Shown in pieces: positions 49,149-57,760 of a stretch of DNA of 64,000 nt. Both the position numbers and the translations under genes were made by a program. Within the stretch, counting starts at the first letter, position 1. Every line of letters starts with the position of its first letter. Source of the stretch: Fodinibacter sp963763015 (lineage in GTDB: Bacteria; Actinomycetota; Actinomycetes; Actinomycetales; Dermatophilaceae). The notes beneath the pieces were generated by a model that saw only the letters and a list, made by a program, of their open reading frames with translations, ran no database searches and had not been told where the DNA came from. Location of the stretch: assembly GCA_963763015.1 (NCBI GenBank), contig CAVXML010000007.1, positions 496,001-560,000 of the forward strand, read 5' to 3'.

Positions 49149-50084
49149 TCACCCCGGCTCGAGAACGGTGCCGAACCCACCCTCGACCGCGTCGGTGATG
49201 TGGGTGAGCGAGGTGATGACGCTTCGCGGGCCGCCCGCCTCGACGAAGCGGATCGCCGCCTCGACCTTGGGAGCCATGGACCCGGAGGCGAACTGGCCGT
49301 CGGCGGCGTGCCGCCGCAGGTCGGGGAGGGTGACCCGGCCCAGGTCGCGCTGCTGCGGGGTGCCCCAGTCGAGTGCCGCGTGGTCGACGTCGGTCGCCAT
49401 GACGAGGACGTCGGCCCCGAGCGTCGCCGCGAGCAGCGCGGCGGTGAGGTCCTTGTCGATGACGGCCTCGACCCCGCGCAGGCGTCCGTCGGCCTCACGG
49501 ACGACGGGGATCCCGCCGCCACCGGCGGAGACGACGACGTAACCGGCCGCGACGAGGGTCTGGACCGTGCCCACGTCGACGACCTCGAGGGGCTCCGGCG
49601 ACGCGACGACGCGCCGCCAGCCCTTGCTGCCGCGATCCTCCCAGACCTGGCCGTGGTCGATCATCGGCTGGGCCTGCTCATGCGGCAGGTAGCGACCGAT
49701 CGGCTTCGTCGGGTGGCGGAAGCCCGGGTCGTCGCGGTCGACGAGGGTGCGGGTGACGACCGCGGCGACCGGGCGCACGGCATCCACCGCGTCGAGGGCC
49801 GCGTCGAGGGCGTTCAGGATGGTGAAGCCGAGCGTGCCCTGCGTCTGGGCGCCGCACCAGTCCAGCGGCACCGGCGGGACGACGGAGGCGGCGACCTCGT
49901 TCTTGACGAGGAGGTTGCCGACCTGAGGGCCGTTGCCGTGGGTGATCACCAGGTCGTGCCCCGCGGCGACCAGCCGGGCCGCTGCCTGCATCGCCACGGA
50001 GACGGCCTCGATCTGCGCGGCAGGCGTGGCACTGCCGTCGGGCCCCGTCATGGCGTTGCCGCCCAGGGCGAGCAGGACCCGCAC
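49149..50084 (-). CDS. arcC: Carbamate kinase
   Basis: The 311-residue protein has the carbamate kinase signatures LLALGGNAMTG, LVITHGNGPQVGNLL, KPIGRYL, VVSAGGGGIPVV, EAVIDKDLTAALLA and MAPKVEAAIRFVE. It makes ATP from carbamoyl phosphate and ADP, releasing carbamate. No arginine deiminase or ornithine carbamoyltransferase gene is near, so the carbamoyl phosphate or carbamate should come from the ring-opening cluster. The GTG at 50084 has GAGGAGG eight bases upstream; a GTG at 50093 is an alternative. It is 85 bases from barbiturase on the same strand. Confidence 0.93.
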   Translation of the reverse strand: MRVLLALGGNAMTGPDGSATPAAQIEAVSVAMQAAARLVAAGHDLVITHGNGPQVGNLLVKNEVAASVVPPVPLDWCGAQTQGTLGFTILNALDAALDAVDAVRPVAAVVTRTLVDRDDPGFRHPTKPIGRYLPHEQAQPMIDHGQVWEDRGSKGWRRVVASPEPLEVVDVGTVQTLVAAGYVVVSAGGGGIPVVREADGRLRGVEAVIDKDLTAALLAATLGADVLVMATDVDHAALDWGTPQQRDLGRVTLPDLRRHAADGQFASGSMAPKVEAAIRFVEAGGPRSVITSLTHITDAVEGGFGTVLEPG

Positions 50085-50178
50085 GGTCGGCACCTCCTCG
50101 GTCGTCGATGTGTCGACCCTAGGCAGGAGGTCCGTCACTCGCGTCGTCGAGTTCTGCCCAACGCCGGATGCCGTCTTG

Positions 50179-51405
50179 TCAACCGGGCAGGGGGCCGTCG
50201 AGATGGTCGAGCTGGTCGAGCTGGTCGAGCTGGTCGAGCTGGTCGAGCTGGTCGAGCCAGGCGAGCACCTTCTCGGTGTGCTCGCCGAGGGACGGTGGAG
50301 GCAGGGTGACCTCGCGCCCCCCGGCGTACGTGTTGTCATCGAGCCGGATGGGCGGGCCGGGGATCTCGATGCGCCCCAGCACCGGGTGCTCCACCTCGAC
50401 GACCAGCCCCTGGCTGCGGGTCTGCGCCCAGTCGTAGACCCGGTCGACGGTGCGGACCTCACCCGCGGGGATGCCGAGCTCGGCGAGCCGGGCCAGCAGG
50501 TCGTCGTGCGCGATGTCGGCGAAGGCCGCGTTGAGCGTCTCGATGACGCGGTCGCGGTTGCCGACGCGGTCGCGGTTGGTGGCGAAACCGGGAGCGCGGG
50601 GGTCGATGCCGAAGCCGGTCGCCAGCCGCTGCCAGAGCCCCTCGCTGCCGCACGACAGCTGGACGAACCCGTCGGCGCACTCGAAGAGCCCGTAGGGGCA
50701 GATCGACGGGTGGTGGTTGCCGCCGGCGAGGGGGACCTCACCCGCCACCGTGTAGCGGGTGCCCTGGAACGCGTGGACACCGACGATCGACGCCAACAGC
50801 GAGGTTCGCACCACGCGTCCCCTGCCGGTGCGGTTCCGTTGGTGGAGCGCGGAGACCACGCCGTAGGCGCCGTACATCCCGGCGAGGAGGTCTGCGATGG
50901 GCACCCCGACGCGCTGGGGGTGGTCCGGGTCGGCGCCGGTCAGGGACATGAGGCCTCCCTCGCCCTGCGCGATCTGGTCGTACCCTGCACGGCCGCCCTC
51001 GGGGCCGTCGTGGCCGAAGCCGCTGATCGAGAGCACGACCAGGCGGGGGTTCAGCTCGTGAAGGCGCTCGACGCTGAAGCCCAGGCGGTCGAGGACGCCG
51101 GGCCGGAAGTTCTCGAGCAGCACGTCCGCGTGGCGAACCAGACGGGTCAGCAGGGCACGGCCGTCGTCGGACTTCAGGTCGGCGGTCACCGACTCCTTGT
51201 TGCGGTTGCAGGAGAGGAAGTACGTGGACACCGGGGCGTCCTCCGGCCCCACGAACGGTGGGCCCCACCCACGGGACTCGTCGCCGTCCGGGCTCTCGAC
51301 CTTGATCACGCGAGCCCCCATGTCGGCGAGCATCATCCCGCAGTGGGGCCCGGCCAGGGCCCGCGTGAGGTCGACGACGACGACGTCCTCCAGAGGTCCG
51401 CTCAC
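50179..51405 (-). CDS. Class III CoA-transferase (CaiB/BaiF family)
   Basis: The 408-residue protein starts VVVVDLTRALAGPHCGMMLADMG (segment at residues 8-30), then KVESPDGDESRGWGPPF, YFLSCNRNKESVTADLKS, ENFRPGVLDRLG and the late IPAGEVRTVDRVYDWAQT, as in formyl-CoA transferase and relatives. The catalytic Asp is in the GYDQIAQGEGGLMSLTG region. It would move CoA to a carboxylate such as malonate or another ring-cleavage product. The C-terminus ends in a LDQLDQLDQ tail coded by a 9-bp repeat. Its GTG is 7 bases from the upstream stop. Confidence 0.9.
   Translation of the reverse strand: MSGPLEDVVVVDLTRALAGPHCGMMLADMGARVIKVESPDGDESRGWGPPFVGPEDAPVSTYFLSCNRNKESVTADLKSDDGRALLTRLVRHADVLLENFRPGVLDRLGFSVERLHELNPRLVVLSISGFGHDGPEGGRAGYDQIAQGEGGLMSLTGADPDHPQRVGVPIADLLAGMYGAYGVVSALHQRNRTGRGRVVRTSLLASIVGVHAFQGTRYTVAGEVPLAGGNHHPSICPYGLFECADGFVQLSCGSEGLWQRLATGFGIDPRAPGFATNRDRVGNRDRVIETLNAAFADIAHDDLLARLAELGIPAGEVRTVDRVYDWAQTRSQGLVVEVEHPVLGRIEIPGPPIRLDDNTYAGGREVTLPPPSLGEHTEKVLAWLDQLDQLDQLDQLDQLDHLDGPLPG
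50202..50255 (-). repeat. 9-bp tandem repeat coding a Leu-Asp-Gln tail
   Basis: Five perfect copies of GCTGGTCGA (50211-50255) follow one variant GATGGTCGA (50202-50210). They encode (LDQ)n at the C-terminus of the CoA-transferase. Copy-number change would alter the tail length but keep the frame. Confidence 0.9.
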
Positions 51406-51412
51406 GCTGCGC

Positions 51413-51763
51413 TCAGCCGCTCGTGGCGTCGAGGTGCTGGAGCAGGTCGTGGGCAGCGAGCTCGACGTCCTTGTGCCGCCACTCGCCGGCCCGGTAGACG
51501 CACGCGATGAGGGCGCTGCGGTGGACGCGGCGGAAGTCGCCGACGACGAAGGCGTAGCGACCCTTGGTCTCGTCGGTGGCGCCCTTGGTGAGTCCGAGGT
51601 GCCAGCGGGCGTAGTCGTCCCACGAGTGGCGCTCGAGGTAGGCGTTCTGGGCGGCGGCGTCGGGCTGGACGTCGCCCCAGTCGCTGTCGAGCACGTATCG
51701 GTGCTTGTCGATGAGCTCGCGCACGTACGCGACGGCCGCCTGGTTCACCTCGTACTCCGCCAT
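51413..51763 (-). CDS. Conserved actinobacterial hypothetical protein
   Basis: The 116-residue protein (MAEYEVNQAAVAYVRELIDK, then RYVLDSDWGDVQPDAAAQNA, RHSWDDYARWHLGL, RYAFVVGDFRRVHRSALIAC) is soluble, rich in Tyr, His and Trp, and belongs to a family I recognise as widespread in actinobacteria with no known function. It sits inside the CoA-transferase/hydantoinase cluster with 7 bases to the next gene. A CAGACT element six bases before the ATG suggests it may also have its own promoter. Its link to the cluster is therefore uncertain. Confidence 0.78.
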   Translation of the reverse strand: MAEYEVNQAAVAYVRELIDKHRYVLDSDWGDVQPDAAAQNAYLERHSWDDYARWHLGLTKGATDETKGRYAFVVGDFRRVHRSALIACVYRAGEWRHKDVELAAHDLLQHLDATSG

Positions 51764-51831
51764 GGCCTCAGTCTGGCATTCGGCGCCACCGCGAACGCGG
51801 CGACGGCGCGACGCGCGCCCACGTCGTTCGG

Positions 51832-53760
51832 TCACACCCAGTCGACGTCGGCGGCCGTGGCACCGCCGGAGAGCCGGGCGAACCCGGGGCCCCGGTCGAA
51901 GAACGGCTCGCTGCCGGTCCGCTCGGCCCGCAGCGCCTCCCGCAGCGCGTCGGAGGCGGGCGCGTCGAGAACCGGATCGTCCTTCGTGCCGGTTGCCACG
52001 ACCCCGTAGTCCAGCCGGGCCCCCTCGAACGACACCTTGCCCCAGCGGAGGTCCCGCTCGACCTCGTCGTAGGGGCGCTCCAGCGGGTCACCCCAGCCGC
52101 CACCACCGGTCGTCCGGATCCTGATCACCTGGCCGGCGAGCACCGGCTCACCGTCGGCGAGGGCGTCGACCACCCGCTCGCGCGGGCCGCCCGGATCGAT
52201 GGTGACCTCGAACGAACGGCCTGCCCGGCCGCCCCTGACGCCCCAGCAGGCCAGGATCGACCGGTCAGCGATGGACATGAAGTGCGCGTCCTCGAGCATC
52301 CGGAGGTGCTTCTCGTAGCCCAGGCCACCGCGGTACCTCCCCGCGCCGCCGGAGTCGACGGCGAGACCCAGCCGCTCGACGCGGAAGGGGAAGCGGCTCT
52401 CGGTGAACTCGGTCGGGAGGTTCCGCGAGTCGGGCACCACATGGATGGTGTCCTCGCCGTCGGCGTAGTAGCGCCCGCCGGAACCCCCGCCGAGGACCTC
52501 GCGCATGAGGTAGTCGTTGCCCTCGCGGTCCTTGCCGTAGACGCCGGTGTAGCGGATCGTCTCCTGGTCGGCCGGCATCCGGCCGTCGACGGCCTTGGCC
52601 ACGACGCCGGCGAGGACGCCCAGCAGCCGCAGGATGACGAACGTGCGCGCGTTGGTCGGTGCCGGGTAGATCGGCGTGAGCAGCGTGCCCTTGTCGGGGA
52701 AGCGCATCTCGATCAGCGGCACGACGCCCTCGTTGACGTCGAGCTCGGCCATCCGCTCCGGGGTGTCGGCGAGGTTGCGCAGGATCGGTGCCAGCCACTT
52801 CTTGAGGAAGTTTCCCCCGACGTAGTCGCCGCAGTGGTTGATCGGGCCCCTGGCCTGGGGGCCGGTGCCGGTGAAGTCGATGACCAGCTTCGGCCCGCCG
52901 TCGCCCGGCCCGGGGCCGCCCGTTGAGGTCTTGGTCAGGGTGATCCGCTGGGTGTGCAGCCGCGGTTCGTCGACCCCGTCGTGCTCGGCGTAGTCCTCCC
53001 AGACGTAGGTGCCGTCGGGGATCCTCCCGAGGATCTCGCGCCGGTAGGTCTCGGTCGTGGCGTCGAGGATGGCGTCGAAGGCGGTCTCGATGGTGTCGCG
53101 GCCGTACCGGGCGAACAGCTCGGCGAGCCGCCGGGCGCCCATCAGGCAGGCGGAGCACTCGGCGTCGAGGTCTGCGGCGAGGCTGTCCGGCATCCTGCTG
53201 TTGCGGGTCATGATCCGCAGTGCGGCCGCGTTGGGCACCCCGGCGTCCCACAGCCTGATCGGGGGGACCGAGAGGCCCTCCTCGAACACCGTGCGCGCGT
53301 TGCTGGGCATCGAGCCCGGCACGGCGCCGCCGATGTCGTCGTGGTGCCCGAACGCCTGCACGAACGCCACGACCCCTCCGTCGTGGAACACCGGGACGGT
53401 GACGCACAGGTCGGGTAGGTGGCCGATGCCGCCCTCGGACTCGTAGACGTCGTTGTGGAAGAACACGTCGCCCTCGCGCATCTGCTCCAGGGGGAAGTCG
53501 CGCACGATGGGGTGCACGAGGGCGGAGTAGGAGCGCCCGGTGAGCTTGCGCAGCTGGCGGTCGTGGATGCCGGCGCGGAAGTCGTGCGCGTCGCGGATCA
53601 TCGGCGATCGCGAGGTGCGGGCGATGGCGGTCTCGACCTCCATCTCGACGCTCGCGAGGGTGCCCTGCACGATCTCGACGAGGATGGGGTCGACCGAGCT
53701 GCCCTCGGGCGTGAGGCGGTTGCCGTGCTCGTACGCCGTGGGCAGCCCCGCGCTGTTCAC
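51832..53760 (-). CDS. hyuB: Hydantoinase B / N-methylhydantoinase subunit B (HyuB)
   Basis: The 642-residue protein has HyuB landmarks: VDPILVEIVQGTLASVEMEV, HDFRAGIHDRQL, GDVFFHNDVYESEGGIGHLP, FGHHDDIGGAVPGSMP, LVIDFTGTGPQARGPINHC, RGGLGYEKHLRM and RTTGGGGWGDPLERPYDEV. HyuA and HyuB together hydrolyse hydantoins or related cyclic imides with ATP, or in the acetone carboxylase branch carboxylate ketones. The length is slightly above the usual 520-600. The GTG overlaps the hyuA stop (GTGA). HyuB itself is intact, but its partner HyuA is frameshifted upstream, which may reduce its coupled translation. Confidence 0.92.
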   Translation of the reverse strand: MNSAGLPTAYEHGNRLTPEGSSVDPILVEIVQGTLASVEMEVETAIARTSRSPMIRDAHDFRAGIHDRQLRKLTGRSYSALVHPIVRDFPLEQMREGDVFFHNDVYESEGGIGHLPDLCVTVPVFHDGGVVAFVQAFGHHDDIGGAVPGSMPSNARTVFEEGLSVPPIRLWDAGVPNAAALRIMTRNSRMPDSLAADLDAECSACLMGARRLAELFARYGRDTIETAFDAILDATTETYRREILGRIPDGTYVWEDYAEHDGVDEPRLHTQRITLTKTSTGGPGPGDGGPKLVIDFTGTGPQARGPINHCGDYVGGNFLKKWLAPILRNLADTPERMAELDVNEGVVPLIEMRFPDKGTLLTPIYPAPTNARTFVILRLLGVLAGVVAKAVDGRMPADQETIRYTGVYGKDREGNDYLMREVLGGGSGGRYYADGEDTIHVVPDSRNLPTEFTESRFPFRVERLGLAVDSGGAGRYRGGLGYEKHLRMLEDAHFMSIADRSILACWGVRGGRAGRSFEVTIDPGGPRERVVDALADGEPVLAGQVIRIRTTGGGGWGDPLERPYDEVERDLRWGKVSFEGARLDYGVVATGTKDDPVLDAPASDALREALRAERTGSEPFFDRGPGFARLSGGATAADVDWV

Positions 53761-53980
53761 GACTCCTCCTTGGTGACGACGAGGTTGCCGAGCGCGTCGA
53801 CGCGCACGGCGAAGCCGGGGTGGACGGGAACGGTCGAGCCGAACTCCTCGACGATCGCCGGGCCGGAGAACGAGTCGCCGGCCAGCAGGTCCGGGCGCCA
53901 GTACACGTCGGTGGCGACGTGTCCGGCCTCCACGTCGAAGCAGACCTGGCGGGTCGAGCGCGGCGCCAGCTCGCCGTCGT

Positions 53981-54014
53981 GTACCTGGGATGACCTATTG
54001 GTCGATTCCGGTAC
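53981..54014. repeat. GTAC-bounded 34-bp palindromic repeat, unit 1 in hyuA
   Basis: The unit starts GTACCTGGGATGACC and ends ATTGGTCGATTCCGGTAC. It is an imperfect palindrome with GTACC/GGTAC ends and a GACC-ATTGGTC centre. It matches the 20831-20866 palindrome in length and at 27 of 34 positions. Confidence 0.9.
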
Positions 54015-54024
54015 AACGCTTCGG

Positions 54025-54058
54025 GTACCTGGGGTGACCTATTGGTCGATTCCGGTAC
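54025..54058. repeat. GTAC-bounded 34-bp palindromic repeat, unit 2 in hyuA
   Basis: It differs from unit 1 at one base (GGGG for GGGA). A 10-base spacer (AACGCTTCGG) separates the two. Confidence 0.9.
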
Positions 54059-54066
54059 CCCTTCGT

Positions 54067-54100
54067 GTACCTGGGGTGACCTATTGGTCGATTGGGGTAC
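54067..54100. repeat. GTAC-bounded 34-bp palindromic repeat, unit 3 in hyuA
   Basis: It shares the first 27 bases with unit 2 and ends GGGGTAC. The 8-base spacer CCCTTCGT has the CTTCG core also found in the other spacer. Its last GTAC would be the single GTAC left if the array were absent. Confidence 0.9.
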
Positions 54101-56011
54101 GCGGGTGGGGATCTCGCGCAGCTCCGGGCGGGTGATCGGGCCGACACCGGTGACCCGCAGGTTGACCCACTCGACCTGCTGGCGGGGGTCGTCGCGGAAG
54201 TCGTAGCCGTAGAGCCGGTGGTGCTCGTCGTGGAACCGGTCGGCGACGGCCGCGGCGTACTCCTGGTCCACGTGCCCGGGGCCGGCGGGTACTCGGACCT
54301 CGTAGGCCTGCCCGAAGTAGCGCAGGTCGGCCGTGCGCACGTAGTCGTGGTCGGGCCGGGCGAAGCCCTCCCGGTCGAGCGCGGCGGCGGCCCTGGCGGC
54401 CAGCTCGTCGAACACCTTCTCGACCGTCGCGTGCTCGAGGGTGGCGTGCCGCGTGACGAGCGTCTGCACGTAGTCGTTGCGCACGTCCACGGTGAGCAGC
54501 CCGAACGCGCTGACGGTCCCGGGGTCCCGGGGCACGACGGCTCCGGCCAGGTCGAGGATGTCGATGAGGCGGCACACGAGGAGCGATCCCGAGCCGCCGA
54601 ACGTCGTGAGGGTGAAGTCCCGTACGTCCAACCCACGCTTCACCGAGACCTGGCGCAGGGCGTTGGCCTGGTTCCACGCCGAGATCTCCAGGATGCCGGT
54701 CGCGCACCGCTCCACGCCCAGGTCGAGCGCGGCGGCCAGTCGCCGGATGCCGTCGCGGGCCGCCTCGACGTCGAGGGGGATCTCTCCCCCGAGCAGGTGG
54801 GGAGGGATGCGCCCCAGGACCACGTGGGCGTCCGTGACCGTGGGCTCCACACCCCCCGCGGCGTAGCAGAGGGGCCCGGGGTCGGCGCCGGCTGAGCGCG
54901 GCCCGACCTTGAGCGCCCCCTCGGGGGAGACCCAGGCGATCGACCCACCACCCGCGCCCACCGTGACGACGTCGATCATGGGGACCTTGCAGGGGTAGGC
55001 CCCCACCGTGCCCTCGGTCGTGAGGGTGGCCTCCCCGTCGAGGACGACCGAGACGTCGGTCGACGTGCCCCCGCCGTCGCAGGTGAGAACCCGGGAGAAG
55101 CCGGCCCGGCGGGCCACGAGGGCCGCGCCGAGAGCCCCGGCCGCTGGGCCCGAGAGCACCGTCGTGATCGGCTGGTGCACGACTTCGTCGGCGGACAGCA
55201 CACCACCGTTGGACTTCATCACGGAGAAGGGGACCGACCTGCCGCCGGCGTAGGCGTCGAGGCGCTGGTGGATGTTGGCGACGTAGCGGCTCACGGCGGG
55301 CTTCACCGCGGCGTCGACGAGGGTGGTCATGGACCGCTCGTACTCCCGGTACTCACGCAGCACCTCCGAGCTGATCGATACGACGGCGTCAGGGTGCTCT
55401 CGGAGCAGGACCTCCCGGACCGCCACCTCGTGCGCGTCGTTGGCGTAGGAGTGCAGGAGGCACACACCGATCGTCGCGACCTCGCGGTCCTGGAACCAGC
55501 GGGCGGCGGCGACGGCGGACTCCTCGTCGAAGGGGCGGACCTCGTTGCCCTCGAAGTCCATCCGGCCGCCGACCGTGCGCACGTGGTCCGCGGCGACGAT
55601 CCGGGGGGGCTTGACCCAGAAGTAGGAGTTGCCGTAGCCGTCGGGCACCGCCTGCCGGGCGATCTCCAGGACGAACTCGTAGCCCTCGGTCGTGATGAAG
55701 CCCAGCCGCTCGACCTTGCCCTCGAGAAGCTTGTTGGTCGCGACCGTGGTGCCGTGGCACACGGCGGCCAGGTCCCGCCCGTCCGCCCCGAGCAGGCCGA
55801 GGATCTTCTCCACACCGGTGATGAACCCGTCGGCCGGGTTCCCGGGCGTGCTCGGCGTCTTCGTCGTGACGAGCTCCCCGGTGTCCTCGTCGAGGGCGAC
55901 GACGTCGGTGAAGGTGCCTCCGGTGTCGATACCGACGCGGACCCGTCGCCTGCGTCGTCGTGGTGTCTGCGCCATGGCCCGATTCAAGCCGCGGCAGGGC
56001 GTCGTTTCGTT

Positions 56012-56024
56012 GGCACTTTGTGCC
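56012..56024. promoter_or_regulatory. Small palindrome upstream of hyuA
   Basis: GGCAC-TTT-GTGCC lies 37 bases before the hyuA ATG, in the divergent region shared with the truncated hemoglobin gene. It may be an operator; no regulator gene is next to it. Confidence 0.3.
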
Positions 56025-56215
56025 GACCGGAGGACCGGATGGCGACCAACCTCACCACCCGGCGCGCCGGGGAGGACTGCGGTCTTCGGGCAGCCCGGCC
56101 GTCCCACAGGCCACATCCGCCCCACACAAGGTTCGCCGTCACGCTGCAGACGCTAGGCTCGCCACCACGTCCAGATGCGCGGCGACGTGGCCGCCTCATG
56201 CCAGGAAGGTCGCGA

Positions 56216-56575
56216 ATGTCGTCCGACTACGAACGAATCGGTGGCGCCGCCGCAGTGACCGCGGTGGTCGACGAGCTGTACAACCGCCTCGTCCCCGACC
56301 CGCAGGTGGGCCACTACTTCGGTGACATCGACATCGTCCGCCAGAAGCGGCACATGGTGCTCATGCTCACCACCGTCCTCGGCGGGCCGGACAACTACTT
56401 CGGGCGCCCCCTCGCCGAGGCCCACCAGCCGCTCGGTATCACCGACTCGGACTACGACGTGGTGGGCGGGCACCTCATGGCGATCCTCGGCGAGGTCGGC
56501 GTGCCCGATGACATCCAGGGCCGGGTGGTCGACGTGCTGGGTGCGGTGCGTCCCCAGGTCGTCTCGCAGGCCTGA
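56216..56575 (+). CDS. Group 1 truncated hemoglobin (trHbN-like)
   Basis: The 119-residue protein is a short 2-on-2 globin: YERIGGAAAVTAVVDELYNR, LVPDPQVGHYFGDIDIVRQK with the B10-region Tyr, GGPDNYFGRPLAEAHQPLGI with the proximal His in AEAHQ, and DVVGGHLMAILGEVGVP. Such globins bind O2 and NO and oxidise NO to nitrate. The ATG at 56216 has AGGAAGG six bases upstream and gives the normal length. The flavohemoglobin gene follows after 15 bases, so both likely serve NO defence. Confidence 0.92.
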   Translation: MSSDYERIGGAAAVTAVVDELYNRLVPDPQVGHYFGDIDIVRQKRHMVLMLTTVLGGPDNYFGRPLAEAHQPLGITDSDYDVVGGHLMAILGEVGVPDDIQGRVVDVLGAVRPQVVSQA

Positions 56576-56590
56576 GGGTTCGGGGGCGTC

Positions 56591-57760
56591 GTGGACACCG
56601 ATCGACTGAAGGCAACCTGGGCCGAGGTGACCGCACACGGTGACGACGTCCCGTCGTACTTCTACGCGCACCTCTTCATCACCCGCCCCGAGCTGCGCGA
56701 GCTCTTCCCCCTCGTCATGAGCGCCCAGCGCGACCGCCTCGTCGGTGCGCTCGGCCGCGTCGTGAGCTCGGTGGACGACCTCGGCTCCGTGGTGCCCTTC
56801 GTCCAGCAGCTGGGCCGCGACCACCGACGGTTCTCCGTGGTGCCGGAGCACTACGACGCCGTGGGTGCCTCCCTCCTCTGGACGCTTGCCCACTTCCTGG
56901 GCGACCGGTGGACGCCCGAGGTCGCCGCCGACTGGGCTGCCGCCTACGGCGTGGTGGCCTCGACGATGGTCGACGCGGCCGAGGAGTCCGAGAGCTCGCA
57001 ACCGGCCTGGTGGGACGCCGAGGTGGTCGACAAGACGCGGGTCAGCCGCGAGGTCGCGACCTTCACGCTGCGCCCCAGCGAGCCCGTGCCGTACACCGCG
57101 GGCCAGTCGATGGCCATGTGCATCCCGCAGGTGCCCCGCTCGTGGCGGTTCTTCACCCCCGCCAACGCCCCCCGCCCCGACGGGACGATCGACCTGAACG
57201 TCGCCTCGGTCGCCGGGGGTGTGGTGAGCGGGCCCTTCGTCTCGAAGGTGCGCCCCGGCGACGTCGTGCGCATCGGTGCGCCGGTCGGCACCGGGTTGGT
57301 GATGCACCCCGACGACGACGCAGACCTCCTGCTCGTGGCGGGCAACACGGGGCTGGCTCCGTTCCTCGCGCTCCTCGACGAGGTCGTGGAGCAGCGCCGG
57401 CGGGGCTGGCCGTTGCGCCAGGTCCACCTGCTGCACGGCGTGCGCTTCCCGTGGAACCTGTACGCCGACCAGCGGCTCACCGCCCTCGCCCGCGAGGGGT
57501 GGTTCCGGTACACCGCCGTGGTCAGTGACGACCCGACGTTCCCCGGGCGTCGCGGGCTCGTCGGCGACGTCGCCGCCGAACGCCCCTTCGACGGCAGGTA
57601 CCACGCCATGGTGTGCGGCTCGCCGGCCATGGTCCAGCACACCAGTGGCGCGCTGCTGGCCACCCCCAAGCCTCCCGAGACCGTCCAGGTCGAGGAGTAC
57701 GCGGCCATGCCGGCCCCGGTCAGCACCGTGGAGCACGCACCCGCGCAAGGAGACACGTGA
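56591..57760 (+). CDS. Flavohemoglobin-like NO dioxygenase (globin plus FAD/NAD reductase)
   Basis: The 389-residue protein has a globin domain (residues 1-135: SYFYAHLF with Tyr B10, LRELFPLVM with Phe CD1, QLGRDHRRFSVVPEHYDAVG with the proximal His) and a ferredoxin-reductase-like part (DKTRVSREVATFTLRPSEPV, WRFFTPAN as the FAD-binding RxYS-type site, LLLVAGNTGLAPFLALLDEV, VCGSPAMVQ). It should detoxify NO with NAD(P)H. The FAD motif reads RFFT rather than RxYS, an acceptable variant. The GTG at 56591 gives the family N-terminus. The stop overlaps the next gene (TGATG). Confidence 0.9.
   Translation: MDTDRLKATWAEVTAHGDDVPSYFYAHLFITRPELRELFPLVMSAQRDRLVGALGRVVSSVDDLGSVVPFVQQLGRDHRRFSVVPEHYDAVGASLLWTLAHFLGDRWTPEVAADWAAAYGVVASTMVDAAEESESSQPAWWDAEVVDKTRVSREVATFTLRPSEPVPYTAGQSMAMCIPQVPRSWRFFTPANAPRPDGTIDLNVASVAGGVVSGPFVSKVRPGDVVRIGAPVGTGLVMHPDDDADLLLVAGNTGLAPFLALLDEVVEQRRRGWPLRQVHLLHGVRFPWNLYADQRLTALAREGWFRYTAVVSDDPTFPGRRGLVGDVAAERPFDGRYHAMVCGSPAMVQHTSGALLATPKPPETVQVEEYAAMPAPVSTVEHAPAQGDT

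Larger units (their letters stand above)
53757..55975 (-). pseudogene. hyuA: Hydantoinase A (HyuA), frame broken by a 116-bp palindromic repeat insertion
   Basis: The gene starts at the ATG at 55975 (VRVGIDTGGTFTDVVALDED near the N-terminus) and shows a full HyuA core: CHGTTVATNKLLEGK, RTVGGRMDFEGNEVRPF, LTCDGGGTSTDVSVVLDG, TVGAGGGSIAWVSPEG, SAGADPGPLCYAAGG. At 53985-54100 three repeats shift the frame. Beyond them a normal HyuA C-terminus (DGELAPRSTRQVCFDVEAG to LGNLVVTKEES) continues in another frame and ends at the TGA overlapping hyuB. The span is 2219 bases; without 116 bases it is 2103, exactly 701 codons, a normal HyuA. As it stands, reading would run on out of frame to 52265 (1236 residues). 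It is a recent pseudogene, or there is a repeat-related sequence error. Confidence 0.85.

Noticed and set aside
49149..50084. Arginine deiminase pathway
   Set aside because: Carbamate kinase is present but there is no arginine deiminase, ornithine carbamoyltransferase or antiporter gene; the neighbours are ring-opening enzymes.
52265..53756. Continuation of hyuA as one 1236-residue protein reading through into hyuB
   Set aside because: After the repeats the frame has Arg/Pro/Ala-rich shadow composition, while the true HyuA C-terminus and all of HyuB are in other frames.
53981..54100. CRISPR array
   Set aside because: There are only three units, the spacers are 8-10 bases and similar to each other, the units are palindromic across their whole length, and no cas gene is present. 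They fit a palindromic element better.
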